Source: Acinetobacter pragensis (GTDB lineage Bacteria > Pseudomonadota > Gammaproteobacteria > Pseudomonadales > Moraxellaceae). From it: a DNA stretch of 40,101 bases. Below the pieces are notes generated by a model. It was not told the DNA's origin, searched no databases, and was given only the letters and a program-made list of their open reading frames with translations. Shown piece by piece: positions 26,318-34,880 of the stretch (position 1 is its first letter; each line of letters starts with the position of its first letter). The stretch lies in assembly GCF_001605895.1 (NCBI RefSeq), contig NZ_LUAW01000035.1:165-40265 (forward strand). The letters are read 5' to 3'. Position numbers and translations under genes: made by a program.

Positions 26318-26700
26318 ATTGCCTTATGTATTTGCATATGGACTTATATAAAAACTCAGTCTATGCATCTTTATTTGTATCCTGAATTTCACTTGCAATG
26401 CTGGAATACACATCAGAAACTGTTTTGAATTTTCAGAATGAAATATTTGGAAAATGAATCAACAGTAAATAAATATTGATCCACGTTCGTCATTTGCAGA
26501 TAAGTTAAGGCGTAAAATTTTGTAGGAAAAAGTCTCCTAAATTATTTGAATGATAGATTTAAATTACGGAATGCATCACGAATTCTTTTTGTGGATTTTA
26601 AATTTGTAGTTGTGAGTATAGTAATTAATAGCTTACTTATTCTGTTATCTGCTAACAAATGCTTCAAAAATCTTAGGTAAAGCTGAATTTAAACATAGAA
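26318..26700. other. AT-rich spacer, no identifiable gene
   Basis: About 380 bp without a convincing ORF on either strand. Frames are full of stops. I see no recognisable remnant here, unlike the stretch just to the right. Confidence 0.5.
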
Positions 26701-26928
26701 GACATTAATTTGAATATCGCCTGTGATGGAGGCGACTGGGTAATCCTCCCATGCTTGCTTTTTGGCTGTGCATACCATTGAGTCTGATGATTAAACCAAA
26801 TTAATATATTTCCTCGCTTGGTTATACGAGGACCAATTGTTTGTGCGATAGATTTTGGTTTCAGGCTTATTCATTCGGAAATTATGTTGCTGAAGAAGCA
26901 GTCAATGGTGGGTTTGTGCAGCAAAGCC
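26690..26928 (-). mobile_element. Degraded IS5/IS903-type element (left remnant)
   Basis: Read on the minus strand, ATG at 26874 opens MNKPETKIYRTNNWSSYNQA, then after a frameshift RGNILIWFN..TQWYAQPKSKHGR, which is the N-terminal part of an IS5-family transposase; homology fades near 26690. Upstream of the ATG, GGCTTTGCTGCACAAACCC (complement of 26910-26928) looks like the terminal inverted repeat. The remainder of the transposase is missing. Its outer end faces the iclR gene. Confidence 0.8.
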
Positions 26929-27088
26929 TTGTACTTTTAGAAATAAGTTTATGGATATTAACTGCTTATGATAGGAGAACTTTCTTAAATAAAAAAAGAT
27001 AAGTGTAATAAATAATACATCTATCCTCTATTATATGAGATAAAACATATTTAGACTTAATCTATTATGAGAGTTAACAGTAAAGACT

Positions 27089-27862
27089 ATGGCGAATGAA
27101 ATAACAAATGCAGTGCCATTAAAACGCCAGCAAAAAGTACAAGCTGCTGAGCTGAGTACTGATATTTTAAAAGGTCTGGCAGATTTAGCTCCATCTACAA
27201 CTTTGAGCAGTTTGTCAGAGCATTTGAATATTCCAGCAAGTAAATTGCATCGTTACTTACAGGCGCTTCTTGCTAACGGTTTTGCTGAGCAGGATGCTGA
27301 AACAAGCCAATATAAATTAGGGCCAACAGCCTTATATGTTGCCGCCGCTGCCCTGGGCAGTTTAGATGTTGTCAAGGTTGCAACGCCTTATGTGCGTCAG
27401 TTGTGTTTAGATATTCAAGAAACTTGCTTCTTGGCGATTTGGGCAAATAAAGGTCCAACGGTGATTCATCTTGAAGAAGCGCCGAAAGCATTTACGATGG
27501 TGACCAAGGTGGGTTCAGTATTGCCTTTGATGGAGTCTTCAACAGGGCAAGTCTTTTGTTCATATATTCCTGAAGATGAATTGAAAAAAACACACGGTAT
27601 AGACAATTTAGGCAAGATCCGTGCAAAAATTTTAAAAATCCGCGAACAAGGGATAAACGGGATTCATGGGAAAGTGATGACTGGCGTCAATGCGATGTCT
27701 GCCCCAATTTTTGATATTCATCAGCGTATTGTTGGTGTGATTACCGTAATTGGTATGCAGGATACTTTTGATGTAAATTTTGACAGTGAATCTGGAAAGC
27801 TTTTGTGCCGTACGGTACGTGAAGTTAGCTATAAATTAGGCTGTAACCTTGATGCAATGTGA
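27089..27862 (+). CDS. IclR-family transcriptional regulator
   Basis: 257 residues: an N-terminal winged helix-turn-helix (about 22-75, STTLSSLSEHLNIPASKLHRYLQALLANGF.E), then an IclR effector domain (GSLDVVKVATPYVRQLCLDIQETCFLAIW... VMTGVNAMSAPIFD..RIVGVITVIG). Such regulators control catabolic genes for aromatic and alicyclic compounds in Acinetobacter (PcaU, PobR type). It is convergent with the FAD dehydrogenase gene, and is the natural candidate to bind the shared motif at 32841-32862 and 36311-36396. The ribosome site is weak. Confidence 0.93.
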   Translation: MANEITNAVPLKRQQKVQAAELSTDILKGLADLAPSTTLSSLSEHLNIPASKLHRYLQALLANGFAEQDAETSQYKLGPTALYVAAAALGSLDVVKVATPYVRQLCLDIQETCFLAIWANKGPTVIHLEEAPKAFTMVTKVGSVLPLMESSTGQVFCSYIPEDELKKTHGIDNLGKIRAKILKIREQGINGIHGKVMTGVNAMSAPIFDIHQRIVGVITVIGMQDTFDVNFDSESGKLLCRTVREVSYKLGCNLDAM

Positions 27863-27880
27863 TTTTAGTGTTATTTGTAT

Positions 27881-27912
27881 AAAAAGGTGGATCTGAGAAG
27901 ATCCACCTTTTT
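27881..27912. terminator. Bidirectional terminator between iclR-type gene and the operon end
   Basis: A 13-bp perfect stem (AAAAAGGTGGATC / GATCCACCTTTTT) with a 6-base loop, lying between convergent genes. Confidence 0.92.
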
Positions 27913-27970
27913 TATTGAATACAGTAAAATAAAACAATGTCTTATTACTGCATGCTCAAACGAAGCTGAA

Positions 27971-29650
27971 TTAAAGTTTGCCAGCAGCATGTTTAGCGGC
28001 AATATAACCAAAAGTCAGACCGGGGCCTAAGGTAATGCCTGGGCCTGGGTAATGACCGCCCATGATTGAGTTCATATCATTACCTGCGGCATATAGGCCA
28101 GAAATGACTTGCTGATTATGATCCAGCACGCGGGAAAATTCATCGGTAACTAAACCCGCAGAGGTGCCAATATCTCCCGGGAATATCTGAATGGCATAAT
28201 AAGGCGCTTGATCTACGGGTGCTAGGCATGGATTACCCGCATGGGTTGGATCGCCCAAGTAGGTATTGTAAATATTGCTGCCTTTGCCAAATTCACGGTC
28301 TGCGCCCGTAACAGCGTCTTGGTTATAATTTTGAAGCGTTTTTTCTAAGATTGAAGCCTTAACCTTAATCTGAGTTGCTAATTCATTAATGCTGTTTGCA
28401 CGTATTAAATAGTTTTCTTGAATAAATCCACCCAGCTCGGTTTGATTTGGATTCGGGCGCACAAGCCCTAAACCATATTTTTTCATAGCAGCAGCATCAC
28501 AAATAATCCAGCCTGGATTGGCATTGGACTGATATTGCGCCGCACCGCAGTCATGATATGAATTGGCTTCATTGACAAAACGTTTACCCTCAGCATTTAG
28601 CATAATAATACCGGGTTTATAGCGGTCTAGCATGAGATGCGGAAAATTAGCCGTCGTGCCGTCTTTACGCTTGCGCTGTGAAATAGGAGAGTAAAAGCCA
28701 TTATTCACATTATTGCCCATAGCAGCTCCCATGCCTAAACCTGCTTGAATGCCATCACCGGTATTATGCGGATTGGTTGCAGACCAAAGACCTGTGGGCG
28801 CAGGCAAATACTGTTGCCGCATTTTAAGGTTATTGGGGAAACCGCCTGTTGCCAAGACAATGCCTTTTTTAGCTATGATGCTCAGTGTTTGACCTTGCTG
28901 CTGGCAATATGCTGTATCTACACGGCCAGCCACATTTTTTTCTAGGCTATGAATTGCGGTTTCAGTCACTATCTCAATGTTTAAATCAAGCATGCTTTTA
29001 TATAAACGGCCCGCTAGCGCGTTGCCCAAAACCAAACGCGTCCCGCGTGAATAACCACGTAAACGGTCTAGCGCAAAACGAGTCACCATTTTTGCAGCAT
29101 GGAAAAAACCATCGGCACTGGTTTTAGCGCGCAGCAGCAGGTCAATATCCATTTTATTGACCATCATGCCGTCAAAGACTAAAAACTCAGGTAGGGGATT
29201 CTTCAGATTTTCAAAGTTTTTGCCCAATAAACGACCATCAAACTCCAGTGGATCTAAGGCCCGCCCGCCAGTACCTGCACCACGTTTAGTCGGTAAATAA
29301 TCGGGTGAATATTTGCGGCCAGAAAATTTAACTTCAGTGTGCTGCTCCATGAACTTCAGCATTTCTGGGCCAAATTTTAAAAAGTTGCTGCGCAGTGCTT
29401 TAGGGGCATCCGTTCCAATAACGGTATCTAAATACAGCTCGGCTTGCTCCAATGTATCTTGTACGCCTAAAGCAATGCCTTGATGATTAAGTGGAATCCA
29501 CGTTCCACCGCCAGATAAGGCAGTGGTGCCGCCGATTTTGCTGGATTTTTCAATCAACAGGACATTTAAACCCGAAAGTTTGGCAACAATGGCAGCGCAC
29601 ATGCCTGCTGCGCCGCTGCCAACAACCAGTAAATCGACTTCTTTGATCAT
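27971..29650 (-). CDS. FAD-dependent dehydrogenase of the 3-ketosteroid delta-1-dehydrogenase (KstD)-like family
   Basis: 559 residues. The FAD-binding GSGAAGMCAA (11-20) and SKIGGTTALSGGGTWIP open the protein; GIVLATGGFPNN and the C-terminal AAGNDMNSIMGGHYPGPGITLGP close it. Tyr534 and Gly538 in the YPGPG block sit where KstD enzymes keep the Tyr/Gly pair that assists keto-enol chemistry (from memory of the R. erythropolis KstD work). This points to a desaturase acting next to a ring ketone rather than a fumarate reductase. The start codon overlaps the NIPSNAP stop (ATGA). Last gene of the minus-strand operon. Confidence 0.87.
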   Translation of the reverse strand: MIKEVDLLVVGSGAAGMCAAIVAKLSGLNVLLIEKSSKIGGTTALSGGGTWIPLNHQGIALGVQDTLEQAELYLDTVIGTDAPKALRSNFLKFGPEMLKFMEQHTEVKFSGRKYSPDYLPTKRGAGTGGRALDPLEFDGRLLGKNFENLKNPLPEFLVFDGMMVNKMDIDLLLRAKTSADGFFHAAKMVTRFALDRLRGYSRGTRLVLGNALAGRLYKSMLDLNIEIVTETAIHSLEKNVAGRVDTAYCQQQGQTLSIIAKKGIVLATGGFPNNLKMRQQYLPAPTGLWSATNPHNTGDGIQAGLGMGAAMGNNVNNGFYSPISQRKRKDGTTANFPHLMLDRYKPGIIMLNAEGKRFVNEANSYHDCGAAQYQSNANPGWIICDAAAMKKYGLGLVRPNPNQTELGGFIQENYLIRANSINELATQIKVKASILEKTLQNYNQDAVTGADREFGKGSNIYNTYLGDPTHAGNPCLAPVDQAPYYAIQIFPGDIGTSAGLVTDEFSRVLDHNQQVISGLYAAGNDMNSIMGGHYPGPGITLGPGLTFGYIAAKHAAGKL

Positions 29651-30354
29651 TTAATCCGTCCTAAGCTTGGATGAATGGGCGCGAATGAAGCAGGTTCAAG
29701 CAGATAAATGTCTGAGCGGCCTAGTAAATATTTGCCAAGTTGCTGATGCTGCTGTTTTAATGCAGTTTGAATAGCTTGATCTGCCCAATAGGCTTTCCAG
29801 CCAGCAAGACGCGCTTCAAAATTTGGCCAGCTAATGATGCTGACTATGCCCGGCATATTCATGCCGCTTTGCGGTACGAAACTGCCGAGGATATCGCCGC
29901 CATGCTTAATCAATGTTGGGAAGGCGGTTTGTTCTAAATATTCTTGCGCTACTTTAGGCTGACCATTGGCAATCGGTTGTACGATTAATTCATGTAATGC
30001 GCCGATTGTTGGTAAGCCATGTTTTTCTGCATGATTCAGCCAAGAAATAGCAGGAGAGAGCAAATGAATATCATAATATTCCACCAGTTCAGTGCCTACA
30101 TTGGTTTCTGCACGCAACGTCCACCAATCTGGATCATTGTAGAAACCGCCCCAATGTGCTTCGCGCTCTGCATTATCCTTCCATGCCATTAAGTAAATGA
30201 ACATAGAACATTGCGGACCTGCCAAAACGCTCCAGCGGCCAACCACATTGATGCAGTGTTTATTTAAAAGCGGTGGTAAGCCATCACGCATACGCGCTTC
30301 AATGTCAGCCATGCGGCCTTTTTCGATATAGTAAAATCTAAGTTCGTATTGCAT
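29647..30354 (-). CDS. NIPSNAP family protein
   Basis: 235 residues with two tandem ferredoxin-like NIPSNAP halves: MQYELRFYYIEKGRMADIEARM.. at the N-terminus and a second repeat from about residue 110 (IGALHELIVQPIANGQPKVAQEYL). NIPSNAP-domain proteins are poorly characterised dimeric alpha/beta barrels and recur in catabolic clusters. The stop overlaps the FAD gene start by four bases, and the SDR gene upstream ends three bases before its start, so it is firmly inside the operon. A role as an isomerase, decarboxylase or binding protein is possible but unproven. Confidence 0.82.
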   Translation of the reverse strand: MQYELRFYYIEKGRMADIEARMRDGLPPLLNKHCINVVGRWSVLAGPQCSMFIYLMAWKDNAEREAHWGGFYNDPDWWTLRAETNVGTELVEYYDIHLLSPAISWLNHAEKHGLPTIGALHELIVQPIANGQPKVAQEYLEQTAFPTLIKHGGDILGSFVPQSGMNMPGIVSIISWPNFEARLAGWKAYWADQAIQTALKQQHQQLGKYLLGRSDIYLLEPASFAPIHPSLGRIK

Positions 30355-30357
30355 TTT

Positions 30358-31131
30358 TTAAATCTCGTTCAAAGCAGAATAAACATAATTTGAGGTGCTC
30401 CAGCCGCCATCGACCACCAGTGTGTGGCCATTAATAAAGCTGGCTTTATCAGAGCAAAGGAAATAAATCGCATTGGCAATATCTTCAGGACGGCCTACAC
30501 GCTGAAAAGGGGTGGTTTCGACCATGAGTTTTTGGAAGTTGCGGTCATGATCAATACGTTCCGCGGTCAATGGTGTTTTGATTAAACCCGGTGCAATCGC
30601 ATTGACACGAATGCCTTGCGGGCCTAAGTCGGTCGCCATTTGTTTGGTTAAACCCATCACTGCGGCTTTGGTTGCGGCGTAGGGCGCTGTGCCTGGATTG
30701 CCCAGTAAGCCAAAAATAGAACCAAGATTAATAATTGCCCCGCGGCCTGCCTGCATATGGGGAATGGCTGCTTTAGACATGCGGAATACACTGCGCAGGT
30801 TCAGGTCGCTGTAGCGGTCCCAATCTGCATCGCTGGTGTCCATCAGGCTTTTAGATTTGCCGATGCCTGCGTTATTAATGAGCCAATCCAAGCCGCCAAA
30901 ATACTCAATGGCAGCCTGCACAGCTTGTAGAGGCGCATCTTCAGCAGTAACATCTTGAATAATATAGTGAATTCTTCCGGCATCAGATATCAAGCTGACG
31001 GTTTCTTTTACGGCATCTTCATTTATATCGGTAATGAGTACATTAATGCCGTTTGCTGCCATTTCTAGTGCCGTTGCACGGCCAAGTCCCTGGCCGCCGC
31101 CTGTAATTAAGGCAGTATAGGATTGAGTCAT
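30358..31131 (-). CDS. SDR family oxidoreductase (third in operon)
   Basis: 257 residues from ATG 31131, which has GAAGGA upstream (a longer frame from 31185 adds 18 hydrophobic residues). NAD(P) motif TGGGQGLG, NNAG, catalytic Ser in NLGSIFG and YxxxK in YAATK. TDINED after the second strand (Asp) suggests NAD+. Classical short-chain dehydrogenase that would oxidise a ring alcohol to a ketone or reverse. Ends three bases before the NIPSNAP start. Confidence 0.93.
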   Translation of the reverse strand: MTQSYTALITGGGQGLGRATALEMAANGINVLITDINEDAVKETVSLISDAGRIHYIIQDVTAEDAPLQAVQAAIEYFGGLDWLINNAGIGKSKSLMDTSDADWDRYSDLNLRSVFRMSKAAIPHMQAGRGAIINLGSIFGLLGNPGTAPYAATKAAVMGLTKQMATDLGPQGIRVNAIAPGLIKTPLTAERIDHDRNFQKLMVETTPFQRVGRPEDIANAIYFLCSDKASFINGHTLVVDGGWSTSNYVYSALNEI

Positions 31132-31220
31132 GTTCAGTCCTTCATGGAATAAAAAAGGCAATATGACAAAGACAAGGAGATTCATATTGCTAAAAGATTA
31201 AAGGTTAAACTTTGGCTGTT

Positions 31221-31961
31221 TTAAGCGTAGCTGCCGCCTAAAGATTTCCCGCCATCGACAAATAGTATTTGGCCTGTAATAAAGCAAGTCTTAGTACTGC
31301 TGAAGAAAGACACCGCATGGGCAATATCTTCAGGCATGCCTGCTTTGCCAGTCGGCTGCAGCGCTTCTTGCGCTTTACGGCGTTCAGGTGTGAGTGATTT
31401 AAGAATTGGTGTTTCAATTAAACCGGGCGCAATGGCATTGACCATAATTTCGCGCGGTGCAAGTTCCATGGCTGCCGCACGTGTATAACCAACCACGGCA
31501 GATTTAGACGAAACGTAATGAATATGGTTTTTTGCACCTAAATAGGCGCGTGAAGCAATGATTACTACGCGCGAGTTATTTGGCATTTTACGAACAGCCA
31601 ATTGCGTCAAGTTATGCACTGCAATGGTGTTTACTTCAAACATGCGGCGGAAATCTGCAGAAGACGCTTCATCAAATAAACGCTCATCAAAAATACCTGC
31701 GTTATTGACCAGTGCAGATAAGCTTGGCAATTCATCAATCAATTTTTCCAGTGCAGACTCATCGGTCAGATCGACTACATAGCCTTTAACGTCAAAGCCT
31801 TGAGCATTCAAGTCTTGGGTTATGGCTTCTACCTGTTCTGCATTACGGTCTAAAAAGAACACGCTAAAGCCGTCTTGGGATAAGCGTTTGACACAGGAAA
31901 GGCCCATGCCGCTGGCGCCGCCAGTCACCAATGCGTATTTCTTTTCTAAATTCGTTTCCAT
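31221..31961 (-). CDS. SDR family oxidoreductase (second in operon)
   Basis: 246 residues from ATG 31961 (METNLEKKYALVTGG), with AGGTAGG upstream; a longer frame overlapping SDR 1 is less likely. Motifs TGGASGMG, NNAG, Ser in IIASRAYLG, and YVSSK. FLDRN after strand 2 (Asp) favours NAD+. Sequence differs clearly from its two neighbours, so these are paralogues with distinct roles rather than fresh duplicates. Confidence 0.93.
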   Translation of the reverse strand: METNLEKKYALVTGGASGMGLSCVKRLSQDGFSVFFLDRNAEQVEAITQDLNAQGFDVKGYVVDLTDESALEKLIDELPSLSALVNNAGIFDERLFDEASSADFRRMFEVNTIAVHNLTQLAVRKMPNNSRVVIIASRAYLGAKNHIHYVSSKSAVVGYTRAAAMELAPREIMVNAIAPGLIETPILKSLTPERRKAQEALQPTGKAGMPEDIAHAVSFFSSTKTCFITGQILFVDGGKSLGGSYA

Positions 31962-31986
31962 ATAAAACCTACCTATCCTTAGATGT

Positions 31987-32745
31987 TTATTGCATGCGGT
32001 AGCCGCCATTTACATCAATCATTGAACCTGTGATGTAGGCGGCTTGCTCTGAAATTAAAAATTGAATGGCTGCAGCAATGTCTTCGACTTGCCCTAAGCG
32101 CTGCAAGGGAATATTGGACGCTGCGGCTTGTTCCTGACCATCTTTCATTGAAAGGCGCAGCATGGCTGTGTCAATCAGGCCCGGCGCAATACCATTGACT
32201 GTAATTTGATGTTCTGCCACTTCACGCGCCAGCGCCTTGGTATAGCCTAAAACCGCAGCTTTACTAGAAATGTAGGCCGAGCTTGAGCGGTAGCCACCAA
32301 GCTGAGCAGCGCATGAAGAAAATGTCACGATACGGCCATGTGCTACAGGGCTTTGAATGCGTGCTCGGACAAATTCACGGGTGCATAAGAATGTGCCGCG
32401 CGTGTTTATTGTGTGGGTAAGCTCCCACTCCGACAAATCTGTATCGACAATCAGTTTACGCTGACCATTGTGCAAAATGAGAATACCTGCTGCGCAGACA
32501 AGGCAGTCAATCCCCCCAGCTTTTGCTTCGGCTTCAGCAAAAACGTGCTGTACCTGCTGTTCATCTGATACATCCATGCCATAGGCGAGGTGGCCCGTTC
32601 CTGCCAATTCGCTTAATAATTTTTCACAATTTTGCTGATTGATATCTGTCGCAATAATTTTGTAGCCAGCATTCGCCAATATTTTTGCGAGTCCTGCGCC
32701 AATTCCTTGACCGGCACCAGTAATCAATACTGTACGTTGTGTCAT
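31987..32745 (-). CDS. SDR family oxidoreductase (first in operon)
   Basis: 252 residues. Motifs TGAGQGIG, CAAG in the place of NNAG, Ser in TFSSCAAQLGG, and YISSK; ATDIN after strand 2 suggests NAD+. The CAAG variant is unusual for the NNAG position, which normally holds an Asn that stabilises the central sheet. First gene of the minus-strand operon, divergent from the MFS transporter with a 172-bp control region. Confidence 0.93.
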   Translation of the reverse strand: MTQRTVLITGAGQGIGAGLAKILANAGYKIIATDINQQNCEKLLSELAGTGHLAYGMDVSDEQQVQHVFAEAEAKAGGIDCLVCAAGILILHNGQRKLIVDTDLSEWELTHTINTRGTFLCTREFVRARIQSPVAHGRIVTFSSCAAQLGGYRSSSAYISSKAAVLGYTKALAREVAEHQITVNGIAPGLIDTAMLRLSMKDGQEQAAASNIPLQRLGQVEDIAAAIQFLISEQAAYITGSMIDVNGGYRMQ

Positions 32746-32824
32746 GAAAATATCCTTTTTAATTCGGCTTAAAATCCAGCAGTTGCCGTGCTGTCTTTTT
32801 TACCTTAAACAGTTTTTTTTACTA

Positions 32825-32862
32825 TTGCAAGAAAAATAGAATTGAATTACGATGAGCGTAAT
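32825..32862 (+). promoter_or_regulatory. Operator-promoter of the transporter / SDR operon
   Basis: TTGCAA (32825-32830) and TACGAT (32848-32853) with a 17-bp spacer make a plausible plus-strand promoter. The -10 lies inside ATTACGATGAGCGTAAT (32846-32862), a perfect 6+6 palindrome with a 5-base spacer. A regulator bound here would overlap the -10. The left half continues an ATTGAATTACGAT 13-mer that also occurs upstream of the porin. Confidence 0.6.
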
Positions 32863-32917
32863 AAATGTAATCATAGACGACGCATTTATATATGGATTAA
32901 ATGTAGAAAGGATTTTT

Positions 32918-34294
32918 ATGAGTAATTCAAAAACACTGGCTTATCGAGAAGCCTTGGATAAAAACCCAGTCTCCAAAAGGACATGGTGGGCACTTGCAAT
33001 TGTTTTAATTGTTTTAATTACAGATGGCTATGATGCCCAAGCCATCAGTTATATGGTGCCAATACTTTCAGAGCAGTGGTCATTGCCTGCAGCGACTTTT
33101 GCCCCTGTATTTACCGCAAACATTTTAGGCCTAACGTTAGGTGCAATGCTGATCTCGCCTTTGGGTGACCGCTTTGGCAGCCGCAATGTTTTAATGACAT
33201 GTGTATTGACTTATTCATTGCTCACTATTGGCATGATTTTCACCTATGACATTACTACATTAATGATCGTGCGCTTCTTGTGCGGTTTAGGCATGGGTGC
33301 TGCAATGCCGAATGCATTGGCCTTAATGTCGGATTATTCACCAACTCGCTACCGTACTTTGATGGTCACAATTGCAGCCGCAGGGTACTCATTGGGCGGC
33401 ATGTTAAGCGGTTTGGTTTCTGCCGCGTTAGTTGATACTTTTGGCTGGAAAGTGGTACTGATGATTGGCGGTATTATTCCAATTGTCATGCTTCCATTCA
33501 TTTATAAATTTTTGCCTGAAGCGGTTAATAATCTCTTGTCAGATGCTGCTCCATATACGCGGTTCCGTACAATGGTGAAAGATTTTATTCCAGCATGGAA
33601 TGTACCTGAAAGCTTCAATCATTTGCCAAAAAATGTGGCTGTAGCTGCAGGGGAAAGCAAGTTCCCTGTGTTGAACTTGTTTCGTAATGGCTGGGCACGT
33701 CCGACAATCTTTATCTGGGGTACATATATGTCAATGATGATGTTGACGTATTTCTACCTGAGCTGGCTGCCAGTGTTGCTGAAACAGTCTGGCCTAAGCA
33801 TCAATGTCGCTAATGTTATGACGTCATTATTCTTACTATCAGGTGTGATAGGTGCCTTATTGATTTCTTATGTTGCGGACAAAGTCCAAAATAAATCGCC
33901 AATTCTATTTACCATGTTTGTGGGTGCGGCGATTGCGACTTTATTTATTGGTTTCCAAAACACCAATCCGACATTATTAGTGGTGGGTGTGTTGGCAGCG
34001 GGTTTCTGCATCATTGGCGGTAATTTGATCATGAACTCATTTACCAGCAGTTTCTATCCTGATTATGCACGTGCAACTGGTATTGGCTGGGGCTTAGGGA
34101 TTGGCCGTTTAGGTTCGATTATGGCGCCAGTATTGGGCGGGTACTTATTGGCATCGAATACCGATGTAAGCAATATCTTCTTCATCTTTATTGTGCCTGC
34201 AGCTATAGCCAGCTTTTTCATTCTATTTGTACGTAAGCCTAAAGGCTATCATGCTGCGAAAGAGGATGCTGCATCTGTAGTATTCCATCATTGA
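32918..34294 (+). CDS. MFS transporter, aromatic acid:H+ symporter (AAHS) family
   Basis: 458 residues, 12 membrane helices. The DGYDAQAI motif in helix 1 and GDRFGSRNVL between helices 2 and 3 are typical of AAHS carriers such as PcaK, BenK and VanK, which import aromatic or hydroaromatic carboxylic acids with protons. ATG 32918 has GAAAGGA just upstream; the longer frame from 32852 runs through the promoter motif and is rejected. Divergent from the SDR operon and adjacent to a porin gene, so an uptake route for the pathway substrate is likely. Confidence 0.93.
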   Translation: MSNSKTLAYREALDKNPVSKRTWWALAIVLIVLITDGYDAQAISYMVPILSEQWSLPAATFAPVFTANILGLTLGAMLISPLGDRFGSRNVLMTCVLTYSLLTIGMIFTYDITTLMIVRFLCGLGMGAAMPNALALMSDYSPTRYRTLMVTIAAAGYSLGGMLSGLVSAALVDTFGWKVVLMIGGIIPIVMLPFIYKFLPEAVNNLLSDAAPYTRFRTMVKDFIPAWNVPESFNHLPKNVAVAAGESKFPVLNLFRNGWARPTIFIWGTYMSMMMLTYFYLSWLPVLLKQSGLSINVANVMTSLFLLSGVIGALLISYVADKVQNKSPILFTMFVGAAIATLFIGFQNTNPTLLVVGVLAAGFCIIGGNLIMNSFTSSFYPDYARATGIGWGLGIGRLGSIMAPVLGGYLLASNTDVSNIFFIFIVPAAIASFFILFVRKPKGYHAAKEDAASVVFHH

Positions 34295-34308
34295 TTTAAA
34301 TAATGTTA

Positions 34309-34340
34309 AAAAAACCAGCGTCTTTTGATGCTGGTTTTTT
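34309..34340 (+). terminator. Terminator of the transporter gene
   Basis: AAAAAACCAGC / GCTGGTTTTTT stem, extended by GTC/GAT with one wobble, and a T tract. Confidence 0.9.
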
Positions 34341-34814
34341 ATGTTTAAATGGAACCATTAATGAAGAACAGCATTCCGTCGATTATATAAAATATTTCAC
34401 CTTAAGTTGTTTTCTGCAAGATAAGGGGGATAGCTGTCTGCATTTACGGTTTTTAAGCAATTTCTTGATGTAAGTTGTTTGAATCGATGAGTTTGTATTT
34501 GATTCTACAATGACGATATTTAGAAGCAGGGTGTTTGATTTTTCTTATCTAGCATAGGTGATTATTACGGTGTAAAACTATGCTTGAGAAAGGGATATTA
34601 GTGCTTTGAAATCGACTATATAATTTATTTTAATTATTAATCAGTATGTTAATTTATTGAGGTGTTTGATAATTAGTGAGATCTAAACATTTAACGCCCT
34701 TTGTAATTAGTTGTATGCATGCAAGGATTCGTATGCAGGTATACGGCTCTTAAATTATCTTCGAAGTGGGTATAAAGGTTCTGTGTTGAATAATTTAAAG
34801 CTGAATATTTACCA
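34341..34814. other. Spacer between transporter and porin terminators, no gene seen
   Basis: About 470 bp, AT-rich, with stops in all frames. A short direct-repeat-like pattern around GTATGCATGCAAGGATTCGT (about 34713-34732) stands out but has no clear function. It may be a scar of a lost gene between the convergent transporter and porin. Confidence 0.4.
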
Positions 34815-34860
34815 ATTGAATGATAAAAAGCAGGCCGAAGCCTGCTTTTTATCATTCAAT
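34815..34860. terminator. Very long perfect hairpin, porin terminator
   Basis: The arms 34815-34835 and 34840-34860 are 21-base exact reverse complements around a CGAA loop; the core is AAAAAGCAGGC / GCCTGCTTTTT. It serves the minus-strand porin gene ending 21 bases away and may block transcription from both sides. Confidence 0.9.
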
Positions 34861-34880
34861 GCAAAATCAATTAATATGAA

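Noticed and set aside
27005..27025. TGTAATAAATAATACA-like imperfect palindrome upstream of the iclR gene as an autoregulatory site
   Set aside because: Only 12 of 16 positions are symmetric in very AT-rich DNA and it does not match the ATTACGAT motif.
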